Below, in pieces: positions 32,713-41,643 of a DNA stretch of 64,000 nucleotides. The first letter of the stretch is position 1; each line of letters begins with the position of its first letter. The notes beneath the pieces were generated by a model. The model ran no database searches and was not told where the DNA came from. It saw only the letters and a list, made by a program, of their open reading frames with translations. Source of the DNA: Nonomuraea aridisoli (GTDB taxonomy: Bacteria > Actinomycetota > Actinomycetes > Streptosporangiales > Streptosporangiaceae); contig NZ_POUD01000006.1 in the NCBI RefSeq assembly GCF_003236395.1, forward strand, positions 1-64,000, read 5' to 3'. Made by a program: the position numbers and the translations under genes.

Positions 32713-33483
32713 TCACAGGTCCGATTCGCGGCCGCCGGGCTCGTCTCCCGGCGTCCCCGGCGTGCCGGGCGCGCTCTGGCTCGGCGACTCCGACGGCGAC
32801 GGCGACGGCTCCGGCTCGGGGCTCTCCGGAGTGGGCGGCGGCGTCGGCACGAACACCGTCGGCGGCAACTGCCGCGGCTGCGGCTCGCTGTCACCGCGGC
32901 CGAGCACCATGAGCAGCAGGATCGCCACCACCAGGAGCAGCAGCAGGATCACCGCCAGCGCGGCCATCAGCACCCGCCTGCGCGTCTCGGTCAGCGGCGG
33001 CCGCCGCCGCACGCCCGGCAGCGCCGGCGCCCGGTCGGTCACCCAGAACGGCACGAAATCCGGCCCGTGCGGCTCCCCGATGAACGTCCCGCCCACCATG
33101 ACGGGCTCCAGGAACCGCTCGGCCCCCGGCCGGCCCGGCGCGTACGGCACCGCCACCCACGGCGCCCGCCCCCCGTCGAAGGCCAGCACCTCGGGCGCGC
33201 CGTCGATCACCGCGCCGCGCCCCCGCGCCGGCCGTCCCAGCCAGCCGCGCATCCCCGCCCGGTCGCGTCCGCCGGCCTCCTTGACCGCGGACAGGAACCG
33301 CTCGCGCGCCGTGGCGTCGAACGCGGCGCCGCGGGTGAGCACCGCAAGGGACACGGGCCGGCCGTCCTGGGCCTGGCCCAGGTAGACGAAACCGGCCGGC
33401 GCCGTCTGCAGGCGTGCCTGGACCACGAACGGCCCCAGCCGGGGAGGGTCACCGTACTGCAGGGGACTTGCCACGTTTGCCAT
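32713..33483 (-). CDS. Kinase-lobe-like membrane protein with Pro-rich tail
   Basis: This is a 256-residue protein. Residues 8-60 (YGDPPRLGPFVVQARLQTAP then GFVYLGQAQDGR) resemble the N-lobe start of bacterial Ser/Thr kinases, but the catalytic lobe motifs HRD and DFG are absent. A membrane helix follows basic RRR (about 168-192), then a Pro/Ser/Glu-rich outer tail (PTPPPTPESPEPEPSPSPSE). It may be a pseudokinase sensor. It is divergent from the moxR gene. Confidence 0.65.
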   Translation of the reverse strand: MANVASPLQYGDPPRLGPFVVQARLQTAPAGFVYLGQAQDGRPVSLAVLTRGAAFDATARERFLSAVKEAGGRDRAGMRGWLGRPARGRGAVIDGAPEVLAFDGGRAPWVAVPYAPGRPGAERFLEPVMVGGTFIGEPHGPDFVPFWVTDRAPALPGVRRRPPLTETRRRVLMAALAVILLLLLVVAILLLMVLGRGDSEPQPRQLPPTVFVPTPPPTPESPEPEPSPSPSESPSQSAPGTPGTPGDEPGGRESDL

Positions 33484-33539
33484 GAAAGCACAGACGTGGC
33501 GTCGTGCACGTTTGCGGCGCGTTTGGTGGAATGGCCTCT

Positions 33540-34541
33540 ATGAGCGTCGCCGAAGAGTTGCCAGGCGGAAACGACGCGGCCCTGCTGCGTCAGAGTCTCG
33601 ACGAGGTCCGGCGTGTCATCGTCGGACAGGACCACATGGTCGAAAGGCTCATCGTGGCCCTGCTGGCGCGCGGGCACTGCCTGCTCGAAGGCGTGCCGGG
33701 CGTCGCCAAGACCCTCGCCGCCTCCACCCTGGCCACCGTCGTGGGCGGCACGTTCGCCCGGATCCAGTTCACTCCCGACCTCGTGCCGAGCGACATCATC
33801 GGCACCCGCGTCTACCACCCGTCCAACGAGAAGTTCGACGTCGAGCTCGGCCCCGTGTTCGTCAACTTCCTGCTCGCCGACGAGATCAACCGCGCCCCGG
33901 CCAAGGTCCAGTCGGCGTTGCTGGAGGTGATGGCCGAGCGCCAGGTCACCCTGGCGGGCGTCACCCACCCGCTGCCCAAGCCGTTCATCGTGCTGGCCAC
34001 CCAGAACCCGATCGAGTCCGAGGGCGTCTACCCGCTGCCCGAGGTGCAGCGCGACCGGTTCCTGTTCCGGGTGCGCGTGCGGCACCCGAGCGCGCAGGAG
34101 GAGCTGCAGATCCTGCAGCGGATGAGCGTCACCCCGCCGGTCCCCGAGCGGGTGCTCGACCCGCCGAGGCTGCTGGCCCTGCAGCAGGCCGCCGAGGAGG
34201 TCTCGGTGCACCAGCTCGTCGCCGACTACGTCGTACGCCTCGTCATGGCCACCCGCGCCCCCGCCGAGTACGGCCTGGCCGACCTGGCCGACACCATCGA
34301 GATCGGCGTCAGCCCCCGCGCCACCCTCGGCCTGGTCTCGGCCGGACGCGCCCTGGCGCTGCTGCGCGGCCGCGACTACCTGCTGCCCGACGACATCCGC
34401 GACGTCGCCGTGGACGTCATGGGCCACCGGCTCATGCTCACCTTCGACGCCCTGGCCGACGGCGTCGACCCCGAGCAGGTCGTCCACCAGATCCTGCAGG
34501 CCGTGCCGCCGCCCCTCGTCGTCTGGAACCAGAACCGTTGA
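33540..34541 (+). CDS. MoxR family AAA+ ATPase
   Basis: This is a 333-residue AAA+ ATPase. It has a MoxR-type Walker A EGVPGVAKT, Walker B NFLLADEINRAPAK, sensor 1 LATQNPIES and the YPLPEVQRDRF segment. MoxR proteins act as chaperones that load metal or assemble partners with VWA domains; the next two genes encode such partners. ATG 33540 is chosen because GGTGGA is 10 nt upstream; ATG 33531 is too close to it. The 4-nt context with the DUF58 gene indicates an operon. Confidence 0.92.
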   Translation: MSVAEELPGGNDAALLRQSLDEVRRVIVGQDHMVERLIVALLARGHCLLEGVPGVAKTLAASTLATVVGGTFARIQFTPDLVPSDIIGTRVYHPSNEKFDVELGPVFVNFLLADEINRAPAKVQSALLEVMAERQVTLAGVTHPLPKPFIVLATQNPIESEGVYPLPEVQRDRFLFRVRVRHPSAQEELQILQRMSVTPPVPERVLDPPRLLALQQAAEEVSVHQLVADYVVRLVMATRAPAEYGLADLADTIEIGVSPRATLGLVSAGRALALLRGRDYLLPDDIRDVAVDVMGHRLMLTFDALADGVDPEQVVHQILQAVPPPLVVWNQNR

Positions 34542-34570
34542 CCATCACTGACCCGACCACAGGGCGGCCG

Positions 34571-35503
34571 ATGAACACCGCGGAGCAGGCGCTGCGGCGC
34601 CTGGAACTCACCGTCACCCGCCGGCTGGACGGCCTGCTCCACGGCGCCCACCAGGGTCTGCTGCCCGGCGCGGGCACCGAGGCCGGCGACAGCCGGGTCT
34701 ACGTGCCCGGCGAGGACGACGTGCGCCGCATGGACTGGGCGGTCACCGCCCGCACGACCATCCCGCACGTCCGCGATCTGGTCGCCGACCGCGAGCTGGA
34801 GACCTGGGCGCTCGTCGACCTGTCGCCCAGCATGGACTTCGGCACCGCCGACACCGACAAACGCGACCTGGTGGTGGCCGCCGTCGGCGCGATCGGCTTC
34901 CTGTCCAGCCGCCTCGGCGACCGCTTCGGTGCGTTCGTCATCCACGACGAGTACGTTCACCGTATGCCCGCACGCACCGGCCGCCCCGCGCTCTACGGGC
35001 TGCTGCACTCCCTCATGGACGCCCCGCGCGGCCGGATCGTGGACGACCCGCCCGACCTCGCCGAGGGCATCGAGATCCTGTCGGCCTCGCGCCGGCGGCG
35101 CGGCATGCGGGTGGTCGTCTCCGACTTCCTCGACGCCCGCCCCGACCTCGACCCCGACGCCGAACGCCCCTGGGAGCGCCCCATCAGGCGGTTGTCGGCC
35201 CGCCACCAGGTGCTGGCCGTCGAGATCATCGACCCGCGCGAGCTCGAACTGCCGGACGTGGGCCGCGTCGCGTTCGCCGACCCCGAGACCGGGAACGTAC
35301 GCGAAGTGCACCTTTCGCCCAAAGTTCGGCAAGCGTACGCGGAGGCCGCGGCCCTGCAGCGCGAGGGCACCCGCAGGGCCCTGCGCCGCGCCGGCATCGC
35401 CCACCTCGTCCTGCGCACCGACCGCGACTGGGTGTTCGACGTCGCGCAGTTCATCCTGCGCCAGCGCCGCATGAGCCACCTGTCCCCCAGGAGACCGACG
35501 TGA
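34571..35503 (+). CDS. DUF58 domain protein
   Basis: This is a 310-residue protein of the DUF58 family, recognised by [24 protein letters not shown] (in part) and a VWA-like fold containing [12 protein letters not shown], a partial MIDAS motif. It is partnered with MoxR and a VWA protein in one operon, the classic MoxR-DUF58-VWA arrangement. ATG 34571 has an AGGGCGG upstream; a TTG at 34538 overlapping the moxR stop is an alternative start. Confidence 0.88.
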   Translation: MNTAEQALRRLELTVTRRLDGLLHGAHQGLLPGAGTEAGDSRVYVPGEDDVRRMDWAVTARTTIPHVRDLVADRELETWALVDLSPSMDFGTADTDKRDLVVAAVGAIGFLSSRLGDRFGAFVIHDEYVHRMPARTGRPALYGLLHSLMDAPRGRIVDDPPDLAEGIEILSASRRRRGMRVVVSDFLDARPDLDPDAERPWERPIRRLSARHQVLAVEIIDPRELELPDVGRVAFADPETGNVREVHLSPKVRQAYAEAAALQREGTRRALRRAGIAHLVLRTDRDWVFDVAQFILRQRRMSHLSPRRPT

Positions 35504-35549
35504 CCCTGACGAGCAAGACGACGACCGGCCACGGGGCGGAGGCGACGCC

Positions 35550-36497
35550 GTGACGTTCCTCGCGCCCGGCTGGCTGTGGTTGTTCGTCCTGCTGCTGCTC
35601 CTGGTGGCCGGCTACGTCATCGCGATGTTCGCCCGCCGCCGCTACACCGTGCGCTTCACCAACCTGGCCCTGCTCAACCTGGTCGCCCCCGCGGGGCCCG
35701 GCTGGCGCCGGCACGTGGCGCCCGGGCTGTTCCTCGTCATGATGGCGCTGCTGGTCATCGGCGCCGCCAAGCCCGCCGACCAGGTGCGCGTGCCCCGCGA
35801 CCGCGCCACCATCATGATCGCCCTGGACGTGTCGCTGTCGATGGAGGCCGGCGACGTCCAGCCCGACCGCATCAGCGCCGCCAAGGCCGCCGCGCAGGCG
35901 TTCGCCAGGGAGTTGCCCGACCGGTTCAACGTGGGCGTGGTCTCCTTCGCCCGCTCCGCCAACGTGATCATCGCCCCCACCACCGACCACGAGGCCGTGG
36001 TCACCGCGATCGGCAACCTCAGCACCCGCCCCGGCACCGCGATCGGCGAGGCGGTCTTCAACGCGCTGGAGTCGGTGCGCTCGTTCGACCAGCAGGCCGC
36101 GACCGACCCGCCGCCGTCCGCGATCGTGCTGCTGTCCGACGGCGACAACACCTCCGGGCGCACGGTCAGCGAGGCCATCGAGGCCGCCCAGCAGGCCCGC
36201 GTCCCCGTCTCCACCATCGCGTACGGCACCCAGGAGGGCACCGTCAACATCGACGGCCGCCCGGTGAACGTGCCGGTCAACAAGCAGACCCTACAGTCGT
36301 TGTCCGACGGCACCAGCGGCCGGGCCTACACCGCCGAGTCCGGCAGCGAGCTGCGCGAGGTCTACGAGCAGATCGGCACCTCCCTCGGCTACCGGCTGGT
36401 CAGCCAGGAGATCACCCAGTGGTTCATCGTGGCCGCGATCATCGCGGGGCTGCTGGTCGCGGGCGCCGCGGTGCTGTTCGGTTCGCGGATCCCGTAA
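35550..36497 (+). CDS. VWA domain membrane protein (BatA-like)
   Basis: This is a 315-residue protein with two N-terminal membrane helices, a VWA domain with an intact MIDAS motif DVSLSM (DxSxS) plus a TRPGTAIG segment and SDGDNTSG, and a C-terminal helix ([19 protein letters not shown]). It binds a divalent ion outside or at the membrane. It is probably the effector of the MoxR ATPase encoded two genes upstream. GTG 35550 has GGCGGAGG upstream. Confidence 0.9.
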   Translation: MTFLAPGWLWLFVLLLLLVAGYVIAMFARRRYTVRFTNLALLNLVAPAGPGWRRHVAPGLFLVMMALLVIGAAKPADQVRVPRDRATIMIALDVSLSMEAGDVQPDRISAAKAAAQAFARELPDRFNVGVVSFARSANVIIAPTTDHEAVVTAIGNLSTRPGTAIGEAVFNALESVRSFDQQAATDPPPSAIVLLSDGDNTSGRTVSEAIEAAQQARVPVSTIAYGTQEGTVNIDGRPVNVPVNKQTLQSLSDGTSGRAYTAESGSELREVYEQIGTSLGYRLVSQEITQWFIVAAIIAGLLVAGAAVLFGSRIP

Positions 36498-36508
36498 CGT
36501 TTGGCGAC

Positions 36509-37099
36509 GTGGCCCACTACTTCTCCGAGCAGCCGAAGACCGCGAGCAGGCCGGGCACGGTCGACCTGGTCCTGCCCGACCTGCACCTGCGGCTGGAGAC
36601 CGACAGCGGCGTGTTCTCCCCCGAGCGCGTCGACGTCGGAACCCGCGTGCTGCTGGAGAGCGTCCCGGCGCCGCCGCAGGAAGGCGACCTGCTCGACCTG
36701 GGCTGCGGCTACGGGCCCATCGCGCTGACGATGGCGTCGCGGGCGCCGGAGGCGACGGTGTGGGCGGTCGACGTGAACCGGCGGGCTCTGGAGCTCACCG
36801 AGCGGAACGCCCAGGCCGCCCGCCTTTACAAAGTACGATCAGTACATGTCGATGAAGTGCCAGATGACGTGAAATTTCGGGTTATCTGGTCCAATCCTGC
36901 GATCCGGATCGGGAAGCAGGCCCTGCACGACATGCTCACCAGGTGGCTCACCCGGCTGACGCCCGACGGCGTGGCCTACCTGGTCGTCCAGAAACACCTC
37001 GGCTCCGACTCCCTGCAGCGCTGGCTCGGCGAGCAGGGCTGGCAGGCCTCCCGCGAGGCCAGCCGGGCCGCCTACCGCATCCTGAAGGTGACCCGATGA
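36509..37099 (+). CDS. RsmC-like methyltransferase
   Basis: This is a 196-residue protein similar to the C-terminal half of 16S rRNA (guanine-N2) methyltransferase RsmC. Motif I is LLDLGCGYGPI and motif IV reads WSNPAIRIGK. The normal motif is NPPIRxGK; the second Pro is Ala here. Residues about 106-131 (36823-36902) are encoded by an AT-rich segment with rare codons, unlike the rest. The start GTG 36509 lies 9 nt after the VWA stop; the stop overlaps the next gene by 4 nt (ATGA). Confidence 0.82.
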   Translation: MAHYFSEQPKTASRPGTVDLVLPDLHLRLETDSGVFSPERVDVGTRVLLESVPAPPQEGDLLDLGCGYGPIALTMASRAPEATVWAVDVNRRALELTERNAQAARLYKVRSVHVDEVPDDVKFRVIWSNPAIRIGKQALHDMLTRWLTRLTPDGVAYLVVQKHLGSDSLQRWLGEQGWQASREASRAAYRILKVTR

Positions 37100-37635
37100 G
37101 AAGGCAGCTGCGCCCCACCGACGTCAAGCGGCTCAACCGCACCTGGCGCAGGAACACCGAAAACCGCCTCGGCCTGATCATCGAGTCGGTCACCGGCCCG
37201 TTCAACATCGGCTCAATCTTCCGCAGCGCCGCCGCGTTCGGCGTCGACCAGATCTGGCTGGCCGGCAACGCCACCCCGCCCACCAACCCCAAGGCGGGCA
37301 AGACCGCGCTCGGCACCGAGCGGCTGGTCACCTGGCACGAGCCGATGCCCGCCACCGAGGCCGTCAAGGCCGCCAGGGAGGACGGCTACGCGGTGCTGGC
37401 CATCGAGCTGACCGCCGAGTCCGTGCCGCTGCACCGGGCCGGCCTCGACCGCGACGTGTGCCTGGTGGTCGGCAGCGAGGACCACGGCTGCTCCCCCGCC
37501 CTGCTCGACGCCGTCGACGGCGCCTGCTACATCCCGCAGGTCGGCCGGGTGGGCTCGTTCAACGTCGCCGTGGCGGCGGCCATCGCGCTGGCGGAGGCCC
37601 GCCGCCAGGAATGGCAGAAACTCCCCGATTCGTAA
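37096..37635 (+). CDS. SpoU/TrmH family RNA methyltransferase
   Basis: This is a 179-residue SPOUT methyltransferase that modifies RNA ribose 2'-O positions. It has motif 1 VTGPFNIGSIFRSAAAFG, motif 2 CLVVGSEDHGCSP and motif 3 IPQVGRVGSFNVAVAAAI, the knotted SAM site. The ATG overlaps the stop of the RsmC-like gene, so they are translated together. RNA target unknown. Confidence 0.9.
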   Translation: MRRQLRPTDVKRLNRTWRRNTENRLGLIIESVTGPFNIGSIFRSAAAFGVDQIWLAGNATPPTNPKAGKTALGTERLVTWHEPMPATEAVKAAREDGYAVLAIELTAESVPLHRAGLDRDVCLVVGSEDHGCSPALLDAVDGACYIPQVGRVGSFNVAVAAAIALAEARRQEWQKLPDS

Positions 37636-37671
37636 CCTCACCGTTCACCCCGGAAGGGCATACTTCCTGTC

Positions 37672-38472
37672 GTGCCGATCCGCCGATTCGCCTTCCTCGA
37701 CCATCCGCTTCCGCTGGCCTTCGCCCACCGCGGAGGGGCGATGGAAGGCGCGGAGAACTCCATGGCCGCCTTCGAGCGGGCGGTCGAGCTCGGATACGTC
37801 TATCTGGAGACCGACGCGCACGCCACCGCCGACGGCGTGCTGCTGGCCTTCCACGACCACACGCTCGACCGGGTGACCGACCGGCGCGGCCGCGTCTCCG
37901 AGCTTCCCTACCGGGAGGTCAGGCACGCCCGCATCGGCGGGGTGCACGAGATCCCGCTGCTGGAGGACCTCCTCGGCACCTGGCCGGAGGCGCGCTTCAA
38001 CATCGACGTCAAGGAGGCGGCCGCCATCGCGCCGCTGGCCGAGGCGGTGCGGCGCACCAACGCCTACGACCGCGTCTGCCTGACGTCGTTCTCCGACGAG
38101 CGCCTGCTGATGGCCAGGGCGGCGATGGGCCGTGAGGTGTGCTCGGCGCTCGGGCCGCGCGGCGTGGCCGCGCTGCGCGCCGCCGCGAGCACCTCGGGCT
38201 ACGGCCGCCTGCTGGCGAGCCTGTCACGCGCCGGGGTGCCCTGCGCGCAGGTGCCGATCGGCTTCCGCGGGCTGCGCGTCACCACGCGCGCCCTGGTCCG
38301 CACCGCCCACGCCATCGGCATGCAGGTGCACGTGTGGACCATCAACGACACCGCGCGGATGGAGCGCCTGCTCGACCTCGGGGTCGACGGCATCATGACC
38401 GACAACCTCACCGGCCTGCGCGACGTGCTGCGACGGCGCGGCGTGTGGCATCCCGGCCGCCAGGTCGCCTGA
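37672..38472 (+). CDS. Glycerophosphodiester phosphodiesterase
   Basis: This is a 266-residue GDPD TIM-barrel enzyme with the motif AHRGG and GAENSMAAFERAVELG, the catalytic pair HDHTLDR, and metal ligands in ETDAHATADG. It hydrolyses glycerophosphodiesters to glycerol 3-phosphate and an alcohol. No signal peptide, so it acts in the cytosol. GTG 37672 is used; it is 36 nt downstream of the TrmH gene. Confidence 0.9.
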   Translation: MPIRRFAFLDHPLPLAFAHRGGAMEGAENSMAAFERAVELGYVYLETDAHATADGVLLAFHDHTLDRVTDRRGRVSELPYREVRHARIGGVHEIPLLEDLLGTWPEARFNIDVKEAAAIAPLAEAVRRTNAYDRVCLTSFSDERLLMARAAMGREVCSALGPRGVAALRAAASTSGYGRLLASLSRAGVPCAQVPIGFRGLRVTTRALVRTAHAIGMQVHVWTINDTARMERLLDLGVDGIMTDNLTGLRDVLRRRGVWHPGRQVA

Positions 38473-38543
38473 GGGCACGACACCCTTCCCCCGTAGACCC
38501 CCACCGGGCGGCCTCTCCCCGGCCGCAGAGAGCGACACCACCG

Positions 38544-39977
38544 ATGCCCGAAACCGCACCCCCAGCGGCTCTTGACGACTCCCCCGAGGCGCGCCGGCGC
38601 GAACGGCGCGGCTGGTACGTCTACGACTGGGCCAACTCCGCCTTCTACACCACGGTCATCTCGGTCTTCCTGGGCCCGTACCTGATCCCGGTGGCCAAGA
38701 CGGCGGCCTGCGCCCAGGACTTCCCGGCGATGGCCTCCGCCACGTGCGTGGACACCTTCGACGAGCTGGCCGCCGCCAACCCCGGCCTCGGGTACGTCGA
38801 CGTCTTCGGCGCCGACATCAGACCGGCCGCGTTCTTCGGCCTGATCACGACGGTCGCGGTGTTCCTGCAGATCATCTGGCTGCCGGTGGTCGGCGCGCTG
38901 GCCGACCACACCGGCCGCAAGCGGGAGATGCTCGGGGGGTTCGCCTACGTCGGCGCGCTGGCCACGATGGGACTGTTCTTCGTCGAAGGCGACCGCTACA
39001 TGCTGGGCGGCGTCCTGTTCGTCCTCGCCAACCTGGCGTACGGCTCCTCCATCGTGGTCTACGACTCGTTCCTGCCGCAGATCTCCACCGAGCAGGAACG
39101 CGACGGGGTCTCCTCGCGCGGGTGGGCCATCGGCTATCTGGGCGGCGGCCTGCTGCTGGCCCTCAACCTCGTGCTGTACGTGGGGCGCGACGGCTTCGGC
39201 GTCGAGGAGGGCATGGCCGTGCGCATCTGCATGATGTCGGCCGGCCTGTGGTGGGCGACGTTCACGATCGTGCCGCTGCTGCGGCTGCGCAACCGTCCCG
39301 TGCCGGCGCACGAGACCACGGCGCTGGCCTCGGTCGGCGGCAGCTTCCGCCAGCTGTGGCGGACGCTGTCCGGGCTGCGCCGGTACCCGCTGACGCTGCT
39401 GTTCCTGGTGGCGTACCTCGTCTACAACGACGGCGTGCAGACGGTCATCGGCAACAGCGCGGCCTTCGCCTCCGAGGCGCTCAAGCTGGACCAGACCGTG
39501 CAGATCAGCGCGATCCTGATGGTGCAGTTCGTGGCGTTCTTCGGCGCGCTGCTGCTCGGCCGGCTGGCCCGTATATTTGGCACCAAGCGCACGGTGCTGG
39601 CCAGCCTGGTGTTGTGGACGGGGATCGTGGCCATGGGGCTGTTCGTGGCCGAGGGGCAGGCGCTGCAGTTCTACCTGATGGCGTTCGCGATCGCGCTCGT
39701 GCTGGGCGGCACGCAGGCGCTGTCGCGGTCGCTGTTCTCGCTGGTCATCCCGAAGGGGCGGGAGGCCGAGTACTTCAGCCTGCTGCAGATCAGTGACAAG
39801 GGGTCGGCGTTCATCGGCTCGCTGACGGTCACGATCGCGCTCCAGCTGACCAACAGCTACCGCATCGCCATCGTCTCCATGGTCATCTTCTTCGTCGTCG
39901 GTTTCGTGCTGCTGGCCCTGACGAACCTGCCCAAGGCCATCAGAGCGGCCGGCAACGAGGTCCCCGACCGCATCTGA
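38544..39977 (+). CDS. UMF1 family MFS transporter
   Basis: This is a 477-residue, 12-helix transporter of the UMF1 (Atg22-like) family. Features: WYVYDWANSAFYTTVISVFL at the N-terminus, GALADHTGRKREML, and GGTQALSRSLFSLVIPKGRE (the family hallmark GxxQALSRS). Substrates are uncharacterised; in fungi Atg22 exports amino acids from the vacuole. ATG 38544 lies in a weak context (AGAGAG upstream). Confidence 0.9.
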   Translation: MPETAPPAALDDSPEARRRERRGWYVYDWANSAFYTTVISVFLGPYLIPVAKTAACAQDFPAMASATCVDTFDELAAANPGLGYVDVFGADIRPAAFFGLITTVAVFLQIIWLPVVGALADHTGRKREMLGGFAYVGALATMGLFFVEGDRYMLGGVLFVLANLAYGSSIVVYDSFLPQISTEQERDGVSSRGWAIGYLGGGLLLALNLVLYVGRDGFGVEEGMAVRICMMSAGLWWATFTIVPLLRLRNRPVPAHETTALASVGGSFRQLWRTLSGLRRYPLTLLFLVAYLVYNDGVQTVIGNSAAFASEALKLDQTVQISAILMVQFVAFFGALLLGRLARIFGTKRTVLASLVLWTGIVAMGLFVAEGQALQFYLMAFAIALVLGGTQALSRSLFSLVIPKGREAEYFSLLQISDKGSAFIGSLTVTIALQLTNSYRIAIVSMVIFFVVGFVLLALTNLPKAIRAAGNEVPDRI

Positions 39978-39987
39978 CGGCGCGAAC

Positions 39988-40016
39988 GAAGGGGTCCGGC
40001 TCCGCCGCGCCCCTTC
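39988..40016 (+). terminator. Weak hairpin after the UMF1 transporter gene
   Basis: GAAGGGG (39988-39994) and CCCCTTC (40010-40016) form a 7-bp stem with a 15-nt GC-rich loop, 11 nt after the stop. It is a possible terminator; the long loop makes it weaker than others in the window. Confidence 0.35.
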
Positions 40017-40450
40017 ACGTCACCGCCATCGGCGTCTCGCGCCCGACGCCCGTTGAGGATGACGCGCCTGGCTCCCCCTGCAACGGAAGAGCTCACGGAC
40101 CGGCTGCTCGCCGGACACGGCGGCGCTCCCCGGCGACGGAAGTACCGGTTGAGCCCCAGGACGAGCAGCGGGGCGCGGCAGCCGGCGTCCACGCCCTTGA
40201 CCAACATGGCCCTCACCCCATCGGCCCGGTTCAGCCGCCGGTGCCGACACCGTCAAGCGCTTCGTCCACCCCGGCCATGCGGGGCCGCGCGCGCTGATCG
40301 CCGACGACCAGGAGCCGGTACGGCGGGCTCCCGGCTCACCCTCACCGCCTCCGTCCGACTGTCGTCACAGCTCCTTAGCAGCGCTGAATCGCTTCCAGGG
40401 AGGTCGAGCACCGCTGAGACGCCACGACCGAGACGTGCGTTCGGTGCTCC
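40017..40450. other. Gene-free stretch
   Basis: The interval between the UMF1 gene and the operators upstream of 40538 carries only open frames with Pro/Arg/Ala-rich shadow composition on both strands, none with a ribosome site. I see no convincing gene, RNA or repeat here; a decayed gene cannot be excluded. Confidence 0.4.
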
Positions 40451-40456
40451 ATAGCG

Positions 40457-40524
40457 AGAGCATCGCTCTTGACAGGAATCCTACAAATAGAGATCATTGC
40501 TCTCATATTGGAGCGACGGTCTCT
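40457..40524 (+). promoter_or_regulatory. Promoter with three AGAG-type dyads
   Basis: TTGACA (40469-40474), 17 nt, GATCAT (40492-40497) form a promoter. Dyads with AGAG/CTCT arms occur at 40457-40469 (AGAGC-ATC-GCTCT, touching -35), 40489-40504 (AGAG-N7-CTCT over -10) and 40511-40524 (GAG-N7/8-CTC in the leader). The repeated pattern suggests a repressor site array; the regulator is unknown. Confidence 0.5.
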
Positions 40525-40537
40525 ACAAGGAGCCCCG

Positions 40538-41167
40538 ATGACAACCCGACCCGCCCCCCTTCCCACAGCCGCGGCCTTCGCCGTCGCCGGGGTGCTCTTC
40601 TTCCTCTATCCGGCGATCCGCCCCTCCGGTGACGACGCCGCGGCGATGGCCTCCACCGGCTGGGTGGCCGGGCACGCGGCCGCCATGGTCGGGTTCGTCC
40701 TGCTCGGCCTGGCCGTGCTCGGGCTGCACCAGGTGCTCGGCGACCGCCTGTCGTTGCGGGCCGCGGTGGTGACCTGGGCGGGCGCGGGCCTGACGTTGCC
40801 GTACTACGGGGCCGAGGACTTCGGCCTGAACGTGATCGCCCAGCGTTCCCTGCGCGACGGCACGCCCGCGCTGATGGAACTGGCCGAGCAGTTCAGGTAC
40901 GGGCCCGTCGCGTTGACCATGTTCGCGGCCGGACTGCTGCTGCTGGCCACCGGCGCCGTCATGGCGGCGGTCTCCGTGTGGCGCACGAACGTGCTGCCGA
41001 AGTGGAGCGGGACGGCGCTCGCGGCGGCGTTCGCGCTGTTCATCCCGCAGTTCTTCGCCCCGTGGTACGCGCTGCGCGTCGCCCACGGCGTGCTCGTCAT
41101 GGTCGCGGGGCTCTGGCTGGCGGTCGCCCTCACCCGCTGGCGGAGGGCCCCGTCGGCGATCTCGTGA
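40538..41167 (+). CDS. Hypothetical multi-spanning membrane protein
   Basis: This is a 209-residue protein with about six hydrophobic helices (residues 9-25, 42-65, 73-90, 120-145, 158-176, 179-198) and short loops. There is no recognised domain. AAGGAG precedes ATG 40538 by 7 nt, and a promoter with dyads lies upstream, so it is expressed under specific control. Possible sensor, transporter or exclusion protein; unresolved. Confidence 0.7.
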   Translation: MTTRPAPLPTAAAFAVAGVLFFLYPAIRPSGDDAAAMASTGWVAGHAAAMVGFVLLGLAVLGLHQVLGDRLSLRAAVVTWAGAGLTLPYYGAEDFGLNVIAQRSLRDGTPALMELAEQFRYGPVALTMFAAGLLLLATGAVMAAVSVWRTNVLPKWSGTALAAAFALFIPQFFAPWYALRVAHGVLVMVAGLWLAVALTRWRRAPSAIS

Positions 41168-41207
41168 AGAACTGAGACCCCAAGCGCGATTGGATCACCT
41201 CACGGGT

Positions 41208-41234
41208 GGGAATCCCATCACGGTACCAAGCGTT
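41208..41234 (+). promoter_or_regulatory. Exact sigma-R type promoter of rbpA
   Basis: GGGAAT (41208-41213), 18 nt, GTT (41232-41234) matches the sigma-R (thiol-oxidative stress ECF) consensus exactly. In Streptomyces coelicolor rbpA is a known member of the sigma-R regulon. A 5-bp C/G hairpin (41255-41270) and AGGAGG follow before the start. Confidence 0.8.
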
Positions 41235-41291
41235 AACCACCGTGGGAGACAGACCCCCCACGCAAGGGGGCCCTGTAGGAGGCATTTAAAC

Positions 41292-41636
41292 ATGGGCGAG
41301 CGCGCGCTTCGTGGCACCCGGCTCGGGGCAACCAGCTACGAGAACGACCGTAACACGGATCTGGCCCCACGCCAGGAGGTGTCTTACACCTGTCCTAAGG
41401 GCCATCGCTTCGAGGTTCCGCTTGCCGCAGAGGCTGAGATCCCCGCGACCTGGGAGTGCCGCATGTGCGGCGCGACCGCGGTGCGCGTGGACGGCGAGCA
41501 GCCGGAGTCGAAGAAGACCAAGCCCCCGCGGACGCACTGGGACATGCTCCTGGAGCGGCGGTCCATCGAAGACCTCGAGGAGGTGCTCAACGAGCGGCTC
41601 GCAGTCCTGCGAGCCCAGCGTCGGAAGAGCGCCTGA
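41292..41636 (+). CDS. rbpA: RNA polymerase-binding protein RbpA
   Basis: This is a 114-residue RNA polymerase-associated protein of actinobacteria that stabilises promoter complexes of the primary and primary-like sigma factors. Seen: the N-terminal RALRGTRLGATSYE, the zinc knuckle YTCPKGH ... WECRMCG (Cys/His/Cys/Cys), the basic linker KKTKPPRTHWDMLLERR, and the sigma-interacting C-terminal helices (SIEDLEEVLNERLAVLR). AGGAGG is 8 nt upstream of ATG 41292. A terminator follows 18 nt after the stop. Confidence 0.97.
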   Translation: MGERALRGTRLGATSYENDRNTDLAPRQEVSYTCPKGHRFEVPLAAEAEIPATWECRMCGATAVRVDGEQPESKKTKPPRTHWDMLLERRSIEDLEEVLNERLAVLRAQRRKSA

Positions 41637-41643
41637 TTTCCTC

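Noticed and set aside
40053..40454. Plus-strand open frame of 133 codons
   Set aside because: Ser/Arg/Pro-rich with no ribosome site, hydrophobic core or known pattern; treated as noncoding.
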